Positions 45,001-52,667 of a stretch of DNA of 64,000 bases are shown one piece after another. How positions within the stretch are numbered: position 1 is the stretch's first letter; the number at the start of each line of letters is the position of its first letter. Position numbers and translations under genes: made by a program. The notes beneath the pieces are model-generated. The model was not told where the DNA came from, made no database searches, and saw only the letters and a list, made by a program, of their open reading frames with translations. The DNA is from Planctomycetaceae bacterium. Lineage in GTDB: Bacteria; Planctomycetota; Planctomycetia; Planctomycetales; Planctomycetaceae. The stretch lies in the NCBI GenBank assembly GCA_014762625.1, contig JABURQ010000011.1, forward strand, positions 1-64,000, given 5' to 3'.

Positions 45001-45280
45001 CTTCGGGTATCTAGGGTGCCGACACGAGTCGGCTATGTCACTGGTATCTACGACTCGGGGGAACGGTTTTCGGACAAACGCTGTTGCATTCTCGAAAATT
45101 CCGTTTCTCGTTTCAAAATCCGTTGGAGTGACACCCCTAACGGGGCCGGTTCCCGTACAAGCGGTTTTCCGTTTTTGATCTAGGGACTCCAAGAAAATCT
45201 GGTGGGGAAAATCGGCCACCGGCGCAGTCGGATTTTCACCAATCTACACGCAGGCAAATCGGCCAATTCAGGAGGAAACG

Positions 45281-45511
45281 ATGAGCAAACAAGATCGCCA
45301 CGAAATTCAGATGCCGCCCGGATGCCCAGACTGGATCACACCCGACGACATCGAGGAGACGATCCGGGTCTGGCAGCCTCGCTCGGAGACGCCTTTGACC
45401 CCAGACGATGCCGTCGAGATTCTGGTCAATGTGCGGCAGTTGCTCCGATTGATGCACGGCTTCGATGACAATGAGAAGCGGCCTCAACGAAAGCGAAGGC
45501 GGCAGAACTAG
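45281..45511 (+). CDS. Small island protein, 76 aa, unknown function
   Basis: CAGGAGGAAACG before ATG 45281 is an excellent ribosome binding site. The peptide is hydrophilic: PPGCPDWITPDDIEETIRVWQP, a central helix with DDAVEILVNVRQLLRL, and a basic end KRPQRKRRRQN. It could be a DNA-binding or excisionase-like factor, since it lies right at the attachment site, but no helix-turn-helix is obvious. Its stop overlaps the inverted arm-site pair. Confidence 0.65.
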   Translation: MSKQDRHEIQMPPGCPDWITPDDIEETIRVWQPRSETPLTPDDAVEILVNVRQLLRLMHGFDDNEKRPQRKRRRQN

Positions 45512-45531
45512 ACCAAGGCAACGAAACTAGA
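45505..45531 (-). repeat. Inverted paired TCTAGTTT motif (putative arm site), inside right end
   Basis: Read on the minus strand: TCTAGTTTC, 9 bases, TCTAGTTC. It is the inverse orientation of the units at 37847 and 45594, standing 11 bases before the second attachment core. It overlaps the end of the 76-residue gene. Confidence 0.6.
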
Positions 45532-45542
45532 CGTAACGGAAT

Positions 45543-45567
45543 GCGGGTTCGATTCTCCGTGCCTCCA
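45543..45567 (+). repeat. Attachment core, second copy
   Basis: GCGGGTTCGATTC is identical to the tmRNA T-arm, followed by four changes and an identical GCCTCCA (21 of 25). The T-arm stem is broken, so it is not part of a working RNA. It is taken as the right boundary of the main element. Confidence 0.7.
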
Positions 45568-45593
45568 ACCCGTGTTCCGTGGTGGTCTGGTTT

Positions 45594-45624
45594 TCTAGTT
45601 TCAGTCTGTTTTTTGTCTAGTTTG
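45594..45624 (+). repeat. Paired TCTAGTTT motif (putative arm site), beyond second core
   Basis: Same orientation as, and 27 of 31 bases identical to, the unit at 37847-37877. It stands 26 bases after the second core copy, as the left unit stands after the first core. This suggests that a second element of the same type once began here. Confidence 0.6.
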
Positions 45625-45717
45625 GAAAAAAGTTGGACCGAGTGATCGGTCTTGGTGTCGTCGCAACGTGTTGTGGCGGAATGGGTTTCGGTAACGCCTT
45701 ATTTCGAGCGGCGTCGG

Positions 45718-45730
45718 CCCGCCGCCTCCA
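45718..45730 (+). repeat. Attachment core, third (partial) copy
   Basis: CCCGCCGCCTCCA, identical to the last 13 bases of the tmRNA gene. A hairpin related to the ssrA terminator follows four bases later. It marks the outer right boundary of the insertion. Confidence 0.65.
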
Positions 45731-45733
45731 CTT

Positions 45734-45769
45734 AATAGCCACTTGCCTTTTTGAGGTAAGTGGCTATTT
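45734..45769 (+). terminator. Hairpin related to the ssrA terminator, at the right boundary
   Basis: AATAGCCACTTGCC and GGTAAGTGGCTATT form a 14-bp stem with one G-T pair, around TTTTTGA. The stem core GCCACTT is shared with the terminator at 37746. It is likely the chromosomal ssrA terminator that was pushed away by the island. From here to 46046 I see no gene. Confidence 0.6.
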
Positions 45770-46046
45770 GTCTGTTATGTTTATTTCTGTGCCACTGACC
45801 CGCATGTCTCACCGGGGTAAGTTTGGTTGTTTCGGGTGGAGTTGAGGAGGTCAGCAGGCGGCGGATGAACTGCGACGCGGTCGCGAGGCCGTTTGGACGA
45901 CAGGTGGCCAGACAAAAAAACGCTCCCAACCTTCGTCAGCGCAGAACTTCCCCAGACTATGTTCTTGGTGTCGCCGCGAACGAGAAATGATTGCGAAGAA
46001 TCGAGTGAGAGATTACACGAGAAGCGAGTAATTCTCGAAACACCAA

Positions 46047-46639
46047 TCAGGCGGGCAAAAAGTAGAGCATCTCGAATTCCGCTCCGAGAAATAGATCAGG
46101 GTCGGCATTCAACCATCGATCAATCAGTGTCGCATAAGCCTGACGGAAGTCGAGAGAGGTTTCCAGATTGTCCGTGGTCAGTTCGCTGAGACTTGGAGTT
46201 GCTCCGTACAAGCCTCCCCGCACCTGACGTCCGATGATGAACACGGGACCGGCCGTGCCGTGATCAGTGCCCTCGGAGTCGTTCTCAGTGACACGCCGGC
46301 CGAATTCGCTGAAACACAGTGTGACCACTTTTTCGTCGAGCCCGGCAGTGCGGAGATCCTGCTGAACTGACGAGACTGCCGCGGACAAGTCCCGTAACAG
46401 TCCTGAGTGTACATAGAGCTGCGAGGAGTGGGTGTCGTATCCCGGCTGGATCACGTAATACATGCGGCTGGGCCAATCCGCCTGGAGCAGTTGCGAGATC
46501 ATTCTGAGCTGTTTCCCGATCGCGGTATCGGGATATCCGCGGGTTGCATCTTCAGGTGTGACCATTTCGTCGAGCTGGTGGCGTACGCATCAACCGCTGT
46601 TCGAGATGGAGCAGCAAACTGCTCATGTGGAAACGGTGA
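46047..46639 (-). pseudogene. DUF1501 protein, degraded C-terminal fragment with frameshift
   Basis: 172 codons from ATG 46565 match the second half of DUF1501 proteins: GYPDTAIGKQLRMISQLLQADWPSRMYYV, in two pieces, then GYDTHSSQ, LCFSEFGRRV and DHGTAGPVFIIG. Upstream, in another frame, SRTAVDAYATSS continues the expected sequence, so a one-base indel lies near 46565-46575. A TGA closes that frame at 46640-46642. The N-terminal half, with its Tat leader, is gone. A full-length relative is at 48873-50147. The decay borders the island and may be linked to its insertion or to deletions there. Confidence 0.75.
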
Positions 46640-47276
46640 TCATAGAGTCATATTCCGGGATGCAATATCGGGGTCAAAGTGTGGCCCAATGTGAAGAAAA
46701 GATGAGAAATGTAGGCTAAAATTCGTCTCGGAGATCTTCTGTGAAAAAAACGAGTGAATCGGAAAATATGATTCAATCGCTGGGAATGAAGAATTCTGTC
46801 GTTCATTCCTCCAAATAGCTGGAAAATTCACAGAAAAATTAGTGAAGTACGTTTTGTGAGCTATAGTAGAACGTCCTAAGCACATCTCTGTAGTTGTACT
46901 GTGGCCTCTCTGGGACAGTAGCGTCGAATCATGGGATGTGTAAATCTATACCATAACATATATCTGCGTATATATTGTGTTGTGTTCATTGTCGCCATCA
47001 AGCACCAGGGCCAATGCCCCCTCAGGTCCTTTGTCAATTGATTTCAAGGATCTTGATCATGGCAGCCTGTGAAGCCTGTTATCTGGGGCTCACAGAAAGG
47101 TCTCACTTTTTTCCTACGATTTCCTATACTTTAGAAGCTGATTGAGTAAGCAGAGAGAATCAACCAACTCTATGTGGCCAATCGGTCTTGCGAGTACGTG
47201 ACTAGACTGTTTGGCGTTTGAGTGTCTTGGAAGCTGAAATTGATCCACGCCTGTTTTAGATTTCATCTCCCCCCTC
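46640..47276. other. 637-base AT-rich non-coding region upstream of the kinase gene
   Basis: No frame here has family-like sequence; a 27-codon frame at 47059 has no support. The stretch TATACCATAACATATATCTGCGTATATATTG near 46945-46976 is AT-rich and could contain promoter elements for the kinase, but I cannot define a pair. Confidence 0.4.
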
Positions 47277-48719
47277 ATGAACGATAAGAAGCCAGCCACT
47301 AACCAACGATTATCAGTGCCATCTTCCAAACGGGAAGCCGCGTATGGTCATGCGCGGAATTCGCCTTCTCATGAGCCTCAAACGACTCGATATCACGTGC
47401 AAAAATTTGATCGAGCTCAACTGGACCGGTTGTTTCAGGCTTTGCCTGAGAAACATCGGAACAGAGATACTCAGAGAGTTCTGGAGCTCATCCTTAGGCG
47501 ACGGGAAATCACCAACTATCAGATGAAGGTGATTTCCCGCGGTAAAGCCCGCTTTCTTCTGATGAAGAACTATTTGATTCTCGACAAGATCGGAAAAGGT
47601 GCTTCGGGAACAGTTTTCCGGGCCGTCCATCTGAGCATGCAACGCGAAGTGGCGTTGAAAGTTCTCTCAACCAAGCATATTAACAACAGTAAAGCTTCAC
47701 AGCGATTCTTCCGAGAAATTCGTGCAGCAGGACAGCTTCAGCATCCGAATATCGTGACGGCTTACGATTCCAATAAGGCCCACGGTCATTGGTTTCTGGT
47801 TTCCGAGTTTGTCAGTGGGGTGAATCTGGACGAATATGTGACTGAAAATGGCCCAGTGAGCATCGAATTTGCACTCGACACAATCCTGAAAGCAGCTCGC
47901 GGATTAATGTTTGCCCACGAATCTGGGGTCATCCATCGTGATATCAAACCGTCGAATTTGATTCGGACCGAACTGGGAGAGGTCAAGATTCTCGACTTAG
48001 GGCTGGTTCTCTGGAATTCTGCTGATGATCTGGATTATCAGGATCAGGTCAAGCTCACGCGCAGCGGCATCATCACCGGAACGCCAGCGTATATGGCTCC
48101 CGAACAGGCTGACAACGCCAATTGCGCAGATGGACGGAGCGATATCTACAGCTTGGGCTGTACTCTATATTACTTTCTGACCGGTCGTCTGATTCATGAC
48201 GAGGATTCTGTCATGAGAATGCTGCTTGCGCATCAGAGAGAACCGAATCCTGTACTAATGGACGAAGTGGACGGTGTCAGTGCTCATCTGCAGGATGTTT
48301 TTGAGAAGATGGTGGCCAAAGATCCGGACGATCGCTACCAGCGAGTCTCACAACTAATCGCGGATCTGGAATCCCTCAAAAATCACAGCCGACCCTGGAA
48401 TGTTGCTGAATCCAAGCATGAGATATCTGAGGAGGAGTTGCTCGAATTTGTCGGAAATCTTAGCTCGGTATCGAGCTCTCCCCATGATGGCCCTAACAAA
48501 GATTTCTACCTCGACGATTCGGAAGCGAATATTTCAACAGCCAGCATGCTGGCCAAGTCTTTATCCACGATCAGCAGCGTCCCTCCTGAACCCGAACACA
48601 CACGCGAACATTTTTCTGCGGTTCACTCAATCAAGAACACAAATCGACGCAATCTCTTGTTCGGCGCGGCGTGTTTGTTGATTGTGATACTTCTGATTTG
48701 GGTGTCTGTGTCTTTCTAG
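47277..48719 (+). CDS. Membrane-anchored serine/threonine protein kinase (Hanks type)
   Basis: 480 residues. An N-terminal helical region of about 95 residues precedes the kinase domain (about 98-375). The glycine loop IGKGASGTVF, VALKVL lysine, catalytic loop HRDIKPSN, GTPAYMAPEQ and DIYSLGCTLY are all present. The magnesium motif reads DLG (ILDLGLV) instead of DFG, a variant common in planctomycete kinases. A single transmembrane helix (LFGAACLLIVILLIWVSV) ends the protein, so the kinase faces the cytoplasm with almost nothing outside. Substrates unknown. It is a lone gene. Confidence 0.93.
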   Translation: MNDKKPATNQRLSVPSSKREAAYGHARNSPSHEPQTTRYHVQKFDRAQLDRLFQALPEKHRNRDTQRVLELILRRREITNYQMKVISRGKARFLLMKNYLILDKIGKGASGTVFRAVHLSMQREVALKVLSTKHINNSKASQRFFREIRAAGQLQHPNIVTAYDSNKAHGHWFLVSEFVSGVNLDEYVTENGPVSIEFALDTILKAARGLMFAHESGVIHRDIKPSNLIRTELGEVKILDLGLVLWNSADDLDYQDQVKLTRSGIITGTPAYMAPEQADNANCADGRSDIYSLGCTLYYFLTGRLIHDEDSVMRMLLAHQREPNPVLMDEVDGVSAHLQDVFEKMVAKDPDDRYQRVSQLIADLESLKNHSRPWNVAESKHEISEEELLEFVGNLSSVSSSPHDGPNKDFYLDDSEANISTASMLAKSLSTISSVPPEPEHTREHFSAVHSIKNTNRRNLLFGAACLLIVILLIWVSVSF

Positions 48720-48872
48720 AGAACTGCAATCAGACGATCTATCTGATCGAGCGTGTCGCAGAATATTCTCAAAACGTCGCGATAATCATATTGTCGGCGA
48801 ATGGGGCTGCTTACTCAGCCGTTTGTCGACCGATCACTCTTGAGTTGGCAGTTTACGGCGCTTTCAGATTCA

Positions 48873-50147
48873 TCACCTCAAGAGACCGGTAATCGGAGAG
48901 CCGTTACGGATCAAGGTGATGGGGCGTCCGACATTTGCCTCGTATTCCTTTTGGGGGTCGATGCCGATGTTTGCGAAGAATGAGGCGGCCAGATCGTCAG
49001 GCGAGAATCCGTCCCCGATGGGGCCTGCCGCTTTGTTATCGGTGCCACCAATCACCTGACCTGGTTCGACATCACCGCCCGCCATCAGCGAACACATGGC
49101 CCGCGCCCAATGGTCCCGACCGGAGTTTTTGTTGACCTTGGGAGTTCGACCAAATTCCCCTGTCACGAGAACGGAGGTGGACTCAATAAGCCCCTTTTCC
49201 CGAAGACGGTCAAAGAGAGCAGACAGACTTTGATCGAGATTGGGGAGTAGATCGCGACCGAGCGTGTTGAAGTTATCCCGATGAGTGTCCCAGCCTTCAA
49301 GAAGAACGGTGACGAATCGCACGCCGGCTTCAACCAACCGCGTTGTCAGTAACATGCTCTGGCCAAACTCATGTCGCCCGAAACGATCGACTTCCCGATC
49401 CGCTTCCAGGGTCAGGTCGAATGCATTTCGAGCGCGCGGCGAACTGATGATTTGATACGCCTGGTCGGAAAAACGATCGAAACCCCGGACCGAATCATCC
49501 AACTCTTCGTATCCGGCGAATGCAGAGTCGAGATCCTGGAGTAATTGAGTTCGGGACTGATATTTGTCGATGGTCATCGTACCGTCGAGTGTAATCCCCC
49601 GCACACGAAATGGTTGACCGTAGCGGGGTTTTTCTCCCGTCGAGAGGGGGCCGTATTCCGCTCCGAGATATCCGGGGCCTTCAACCGGGCGATCGATCGA
49701 GACGAAGGAGGGAACATCCTCCGCGGACGGAAATTCCCGACTGACAACCGAACCATACATCGGATAGTTGACGACAGGCGTCGGTAAATTTCCCGTCATT
49801 AGATAGCGTGTCCCGAGACCGTGGTCGGCAAGACTGTGAGAGATTCCTCGAATCAGCGCGTATTGATCAGCCCGTTGCGCGAGTTTTGGCAAATGTTCGC
49901 AAATTTGAATTCCAGAGGCGGCCGTTTGAATTGGTCGGAATTGCCCCCGATATTCCGCGGGAGCCTGCGGTTTGAGGTCAAACGTATCCTGATGTGAAGG
50001 TCCGCCCCCCAGAAAGACGAGGATTGCCGAGCGTTCGGAGTCCGGCTGTTTTTGAATCGCGTTGGCGCGGAGGAACTGGCTGAGACACAAGCTGGATCCC
50101 AACGCGCCTATTTTCAGAGCGTGACGACGAGAGTGATTCATGGACAT
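48873..50147 (-). CDS. DUF1501 protein with Tat-type leader
   Basis: 424 residues from ATG 50147, which has AGGAAAG just upstream. The leader NHSRRHALKIGALGSSLCLSQFL carries an RR pair and hydrophobic run, in two parts. The domain has VFLGGGPSHQDTFDLKP, GYDTHR-like GWDTHRDNFN, VLVTGEFGRTPKVN and the terminal ITGLL. DUF1501 is an alkaline-phosphatase/sulfatase-fold family; its activity in planctomycetes is not settled. It lies 29 bases after the DUF1549/DUF1553 gene, the usual pair in this phylum. Confidence 0.92.
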   Translation of the reverse strand: MSMNHSRRHALKIGALGSSLCLSQFLRANAIQKQPDSERSAILVFLGGGPSHQDTFDLKPQAPAEYRGQFRPIQTAASGIQICEHLPKLAQRADQYALIRGISHSLADHGLGTRYLMTGNLPTPVVNYPMYGSVVSREFPSAEDVPSFVSIDRPVEGPGYLGAEYGPLSTGEKPRYGQPFRVRGITLDGTMTIDKYQSRTQLLQDLDSAFAGYEELDDSVRGFDRFSDQAYQIISSPRARNAFDLTLEADREVDRFGRHEFGQSMLLTTRLVEAGVRFVTVLLEGWDTHRDNFNTLGRDLLPNLDQSLSALFDRLREKGLIESTSVLVTGEFGRTPKVNKNSGRDHWARAMCSLMAGGDVEPGQVIGGTDNKAAGPIGDGFSPDDLAASFFANIGIDPQKEYEANVGRPITLIRNGSPITGLLR

Positions 50148-50176
50148 CGACTTTCCTGATGGATGGGTGGTGGGAA

Positions 50177-52600
50177 TTAATGAATGAGAACGAACTCTTT
50201 GGTGTTGATGAGCGCCCAAAGCAGATCACGCAAACCTTCGGTCACAGCCCCTGTTGTCTGGATGTGTTTTAACGCCCGCTTTGTTTCCGCGTTGGTCGGG
50301 GGACGGTTCAAGGCCCGCATCCAGGCCTGTCGTACGAGTTCCTGGGTGGAGACTGGTGTTGAGTTGGATGATTCGCGTTCGGCGATTTCAACCAGCCAGT
50401 CGCTATTGTCCAGTCGTTGTTCGACGAGTGGATCATTTTGGAGAAAGACTGATTGCAACAAGGTCGGCTGATTGTCGCGTTCGCAGTCACAGTTGACCGC
50501 CCGATCGGGCTTGCCGAACACTTGCATTGCGTACGTTCCCGCCAGTCGCATCGACAGGTGACCGATGGCCCGACGAGTGAGGTCATTTCTGACTTCATCG
50601 AGGTTTTCGTCACTCGCGAGCGTTTGTTTGATACTGTCGTAAACGACTTCCGCGGGAAGTCGTCGAGGAATCATGCGACTGAAATTGTGACGGTCGTGGT
50701 GGTTGTTCTCACTGGGATTCCAACTTCGCTGATAGGCTTCGCTGGAAACGATTTCCCGGTGCAGCCAGCGCATGTCGTAGTCGTGGTGGATGAACTCGCT
50801 CGTCAACCAGTCGAGTAATTTCGGATGGCTGGGAGGATTCGCGGGAGTCAGGTCATCGGGAGGGTCGATGATTCCTTTGTGGAAGTACCCCGCCCAGACT
50901 CGATTCACAAAGGCTCGCGCGAACCACGGATTATCGGGGGCCGTCATCCATTCCATAATCGGCTCGCGAGGATCGTTGTTGGGTCCAAGCTGAACTTGAC
51001 CGCTACGGAGAAGGCTGAGCGATTCAGGTTCGGTCCGTTCGGAAATGTAAAGCTCGCGCCATGGGATCGTCCGTCCTTCTTTCGCGTGTCGGAGTACGTC
51101 GTTGCGGATCGGCGATCCGTTGTCGCCGCGGACATTCAAGCCGACTTTCCGGGCCATCTGTTGGTAGGTTTCGCGTTCTTCGGGACGAACTCCGAACTCG
51201 ATGCTTTCAAAAAAGCGGCTGAATTCCTGGAAGTCATGTTGTGTCCAGGGAGCGAAGGGATGTTTGTGACACTGGGCGCATTGCAGACGGATACCCAGAA
51301 AATTATGGGCAAACGCTTGTGCCGCCTGTTCTGGTTCCTCCATGCTTCGTCGCGTCCAGTAGTGGGGCATTGTAGGACGCTGGGAGAAATCGTCGGGATT
51401 CTCATCGCGAAAGTAGGACGACATCTGGCGGGCGTAATCGTTGTAGGTTTGTGACTCACCACGACTGGTGGAGAGGACAATCCGACCGACCAACTCATCG
51501 TAAGGGAGATTGTCCTGAAGTCTCGCGTAGATCCACATGTACCATTGCACGGACGTTTCTTGCCCGAGTTCCGCTTGTTGACTCGGGTTGCAGCCGGTGA
51601 AGTCGCAAAGTTTATTCGCCCACCAGGCGGCATAAGCGGTACGGTCGAGCAGTTCTTCAATTTTTCTCGTGCGTTTCTCGGGAGAATTGTCCGAAAGGAA
51701 ATCGTCCACTTCTTGCGGTGTCGGCAGCGTGCCTGTGATATCGATGCTTGCGCGACGGAGAAATTCCGCATCCGTGCAGAGTTTCGAGGCCGTAATTCCC
51801 AGTTTATCCAGCTTGGCGAGAATAAAACGATCGATGGGCGTTGTGGCGGACTTCTCCTGCTGCTGGGGCGTTCCATCGGAGCTGATCGGTCGCATGACCG
51901 GGACCGCTCTGACTCCGTTGTCGTAAAATGCAATCACGTGGGTATCGCCACGACCGGTCGAGGTCAGTACCCCATTATCGTCGACAGTGACGATGGCATC
52001 GTTGTTTGTTCGGAATCGGCAGAGTGGAGTGACGTCTTCCCGATCGTCATTATTCCAGACGGCGATTACCTTGAGTTGCACGGGGGCGGAGCGACGATCG
52101 AACACGACTTCGCTCGGTTCGATCTCCAGATGCGAGAGTTCTCGGGGTTGATCGACGCCTCGAGCACCCGATTCAATCCACCGCCGAAACAGATGATGTT
52201 CCCAGGAATCGACCCGAAATCGTTCGCCTCCTTCATGATCGATCTGAAAGGATGGTTTCTGGATGATCAGGCTCTGATCAGGTTTGTCTCGGTCGATTCG
52301 GTTTTGGTTTCCGTTCGAGGATTTCGACGTCAATGCCGAGTGATCCATTTTGAAATCGTACCCGAACAGCGAAAGGCGTAACCCACCGCGCCCCTGGAAG
52401 GAACCGTGACAGGAGCGGCTGTTACATCCGAGGCGTCCGAGCAGCGGAACGACGTGTCTCTGGAAGTCGGGAGTCTCCGACGTCTTCTCGGCAGCGAATC
52501 GTTGATTGGCGGGGAGCTGAATTTCAGCAGCATACCCAAGAGGGGCGCCGAGTAAGGCGACTCCCAGATAACCTAACAGCCACATGCAAGTTCTATTCAT
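50177..52600 (-). CDS. DUF1549/DUF1553 (PSCyt2-PSD1) protein with N-terminal cytochrome-like domain
   Basis: 807 residues with signal peptide (LLGYLGVALLGAPLGYAA, about 8-25). The first domain has CNSRSCHGSFQG, a c-type-heme-like CxxxCH variant, and NQNRIDRDKPDQSLI (PSCyt1 style). An Ig-like BID_2 segment follows (VTPLCRFRTNNDAIVTVDDNGVLTSTG, in parts). DUF1549 begins at PIDRFILAKL, with CAQCHKHPF as a further CxxCH site. DUF1553 covers the last 280 residues (FVNRVWAGYFHKGIIDPPDD, RRLPAEVVYDSI). It is cotranscribed with the DUF1501 gene. The system is thought to handle polymeric substrates at the envelope, but this is not shown. Confidence 0.92.
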   Translation of the reverse strand: MNRTCMWLLGYLGVALLGAPLGYAAEIQLPANQRFAAEKTSETPDFQRHVVPLLGRLGCNSRSCHGSFQGRGGLRLSLFGYDFKMDHSALTSKSSNGNQNRIDRDKPDQSLIIQKPSFQIDHEGGERFRVDSWEHHLFRRWIESGARGVDQPRELSHLEIEPSEVVFDRRSAPVQLKVIAVWNNDDREDVTPLCRFRTNNDAIVTVDDNGVLTSTGRGDTHVIAFYDNGVRAVPVMRPISSDGTPQQQEKSATTPIDRFILAKLDKLGITASKLCTDAEFLRRASIDITGTLPTPQEVDDFLSDNSPEKRTRKIEELLDRTAYAAWWANKLCDFTGCNPSQQAELGQETSVQWYMWIYARLQDNLPYDELVGRIVLSTSRGESQTYNDYARQMSSYFRDENPDDFSQRPTMPHYWTRRSMEEPEQAAQAFAHNFLGIRLQCAQCHKHPFAPWTQHDFQEFSRFFESIEFGVRPEERETYQQMARKVGLNVRGDNGSPIRNDVLRHAKEGRTIPWRELYISERTEPESLSLLRSGQVQLGPNNDPREPIMEWMTAPDNPWFARAFVNRVWAGYFHKGIIDPPDDLTPANPPSHPKLLDWLTSEFIHHDYDMRWLHREIVSSEAYQRSWNPSENNHHDRHNFSRMIPRRLPAEVVYDSIKQTLASDENLDEVRNDLTRRAIGHLSMRLAGTYAMQVFGKPDRAVNCDCERDNQPTLLQSVFLQNDPLVEQRLDNSDWLVEIAERESSNSTPVSTQELVRQAWMRALNRPPTNAETKRALKHIQTTGAVTEGLRDLLWALINTKEFVLIH

Positions 52601-52667
52601 GGCTCAAGAACTTCCTGAAACAGCGTCAACAGGTGATGACCGATTATGAAAGATTCCGGTGTAACCT

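Larger units (their letters stand above)
37740..45730 (+). mobile_element. Decayed genomic island inserted at the ssrA 3' end
   Basis: Bounded on the left by the tmRNA 3' end and on the right by two further copies of it. The first inward gene is a tyrosine-recombinase remnant, in the expected place beside attL. Cargo differs from the flanks: GIY-YIG-like, DAC-like, sigma-like, ArdC and RuvB fragments and small plasmid-type proteins. With the integrase catalytic domain lost, it cannot move by itself. The segment 45568-45730 between the second and third core copies looks like what is left of a second, tandem element. Confidence 0.8.

Noticed and set aside
45543-45567. Possible tRNA gene, because of the T-arm-like GGTTCGATTC
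   Set aside because: No acceptor, D-arm or anticodon arm upstream, and the T-stem is broken; it is a copy of the tmRNA 3' end.
37740-45730. CRISPR array or IS element within the island
   Set aside because: No regularly spaced repeats and no transposase or terminal inverted repeats were found.
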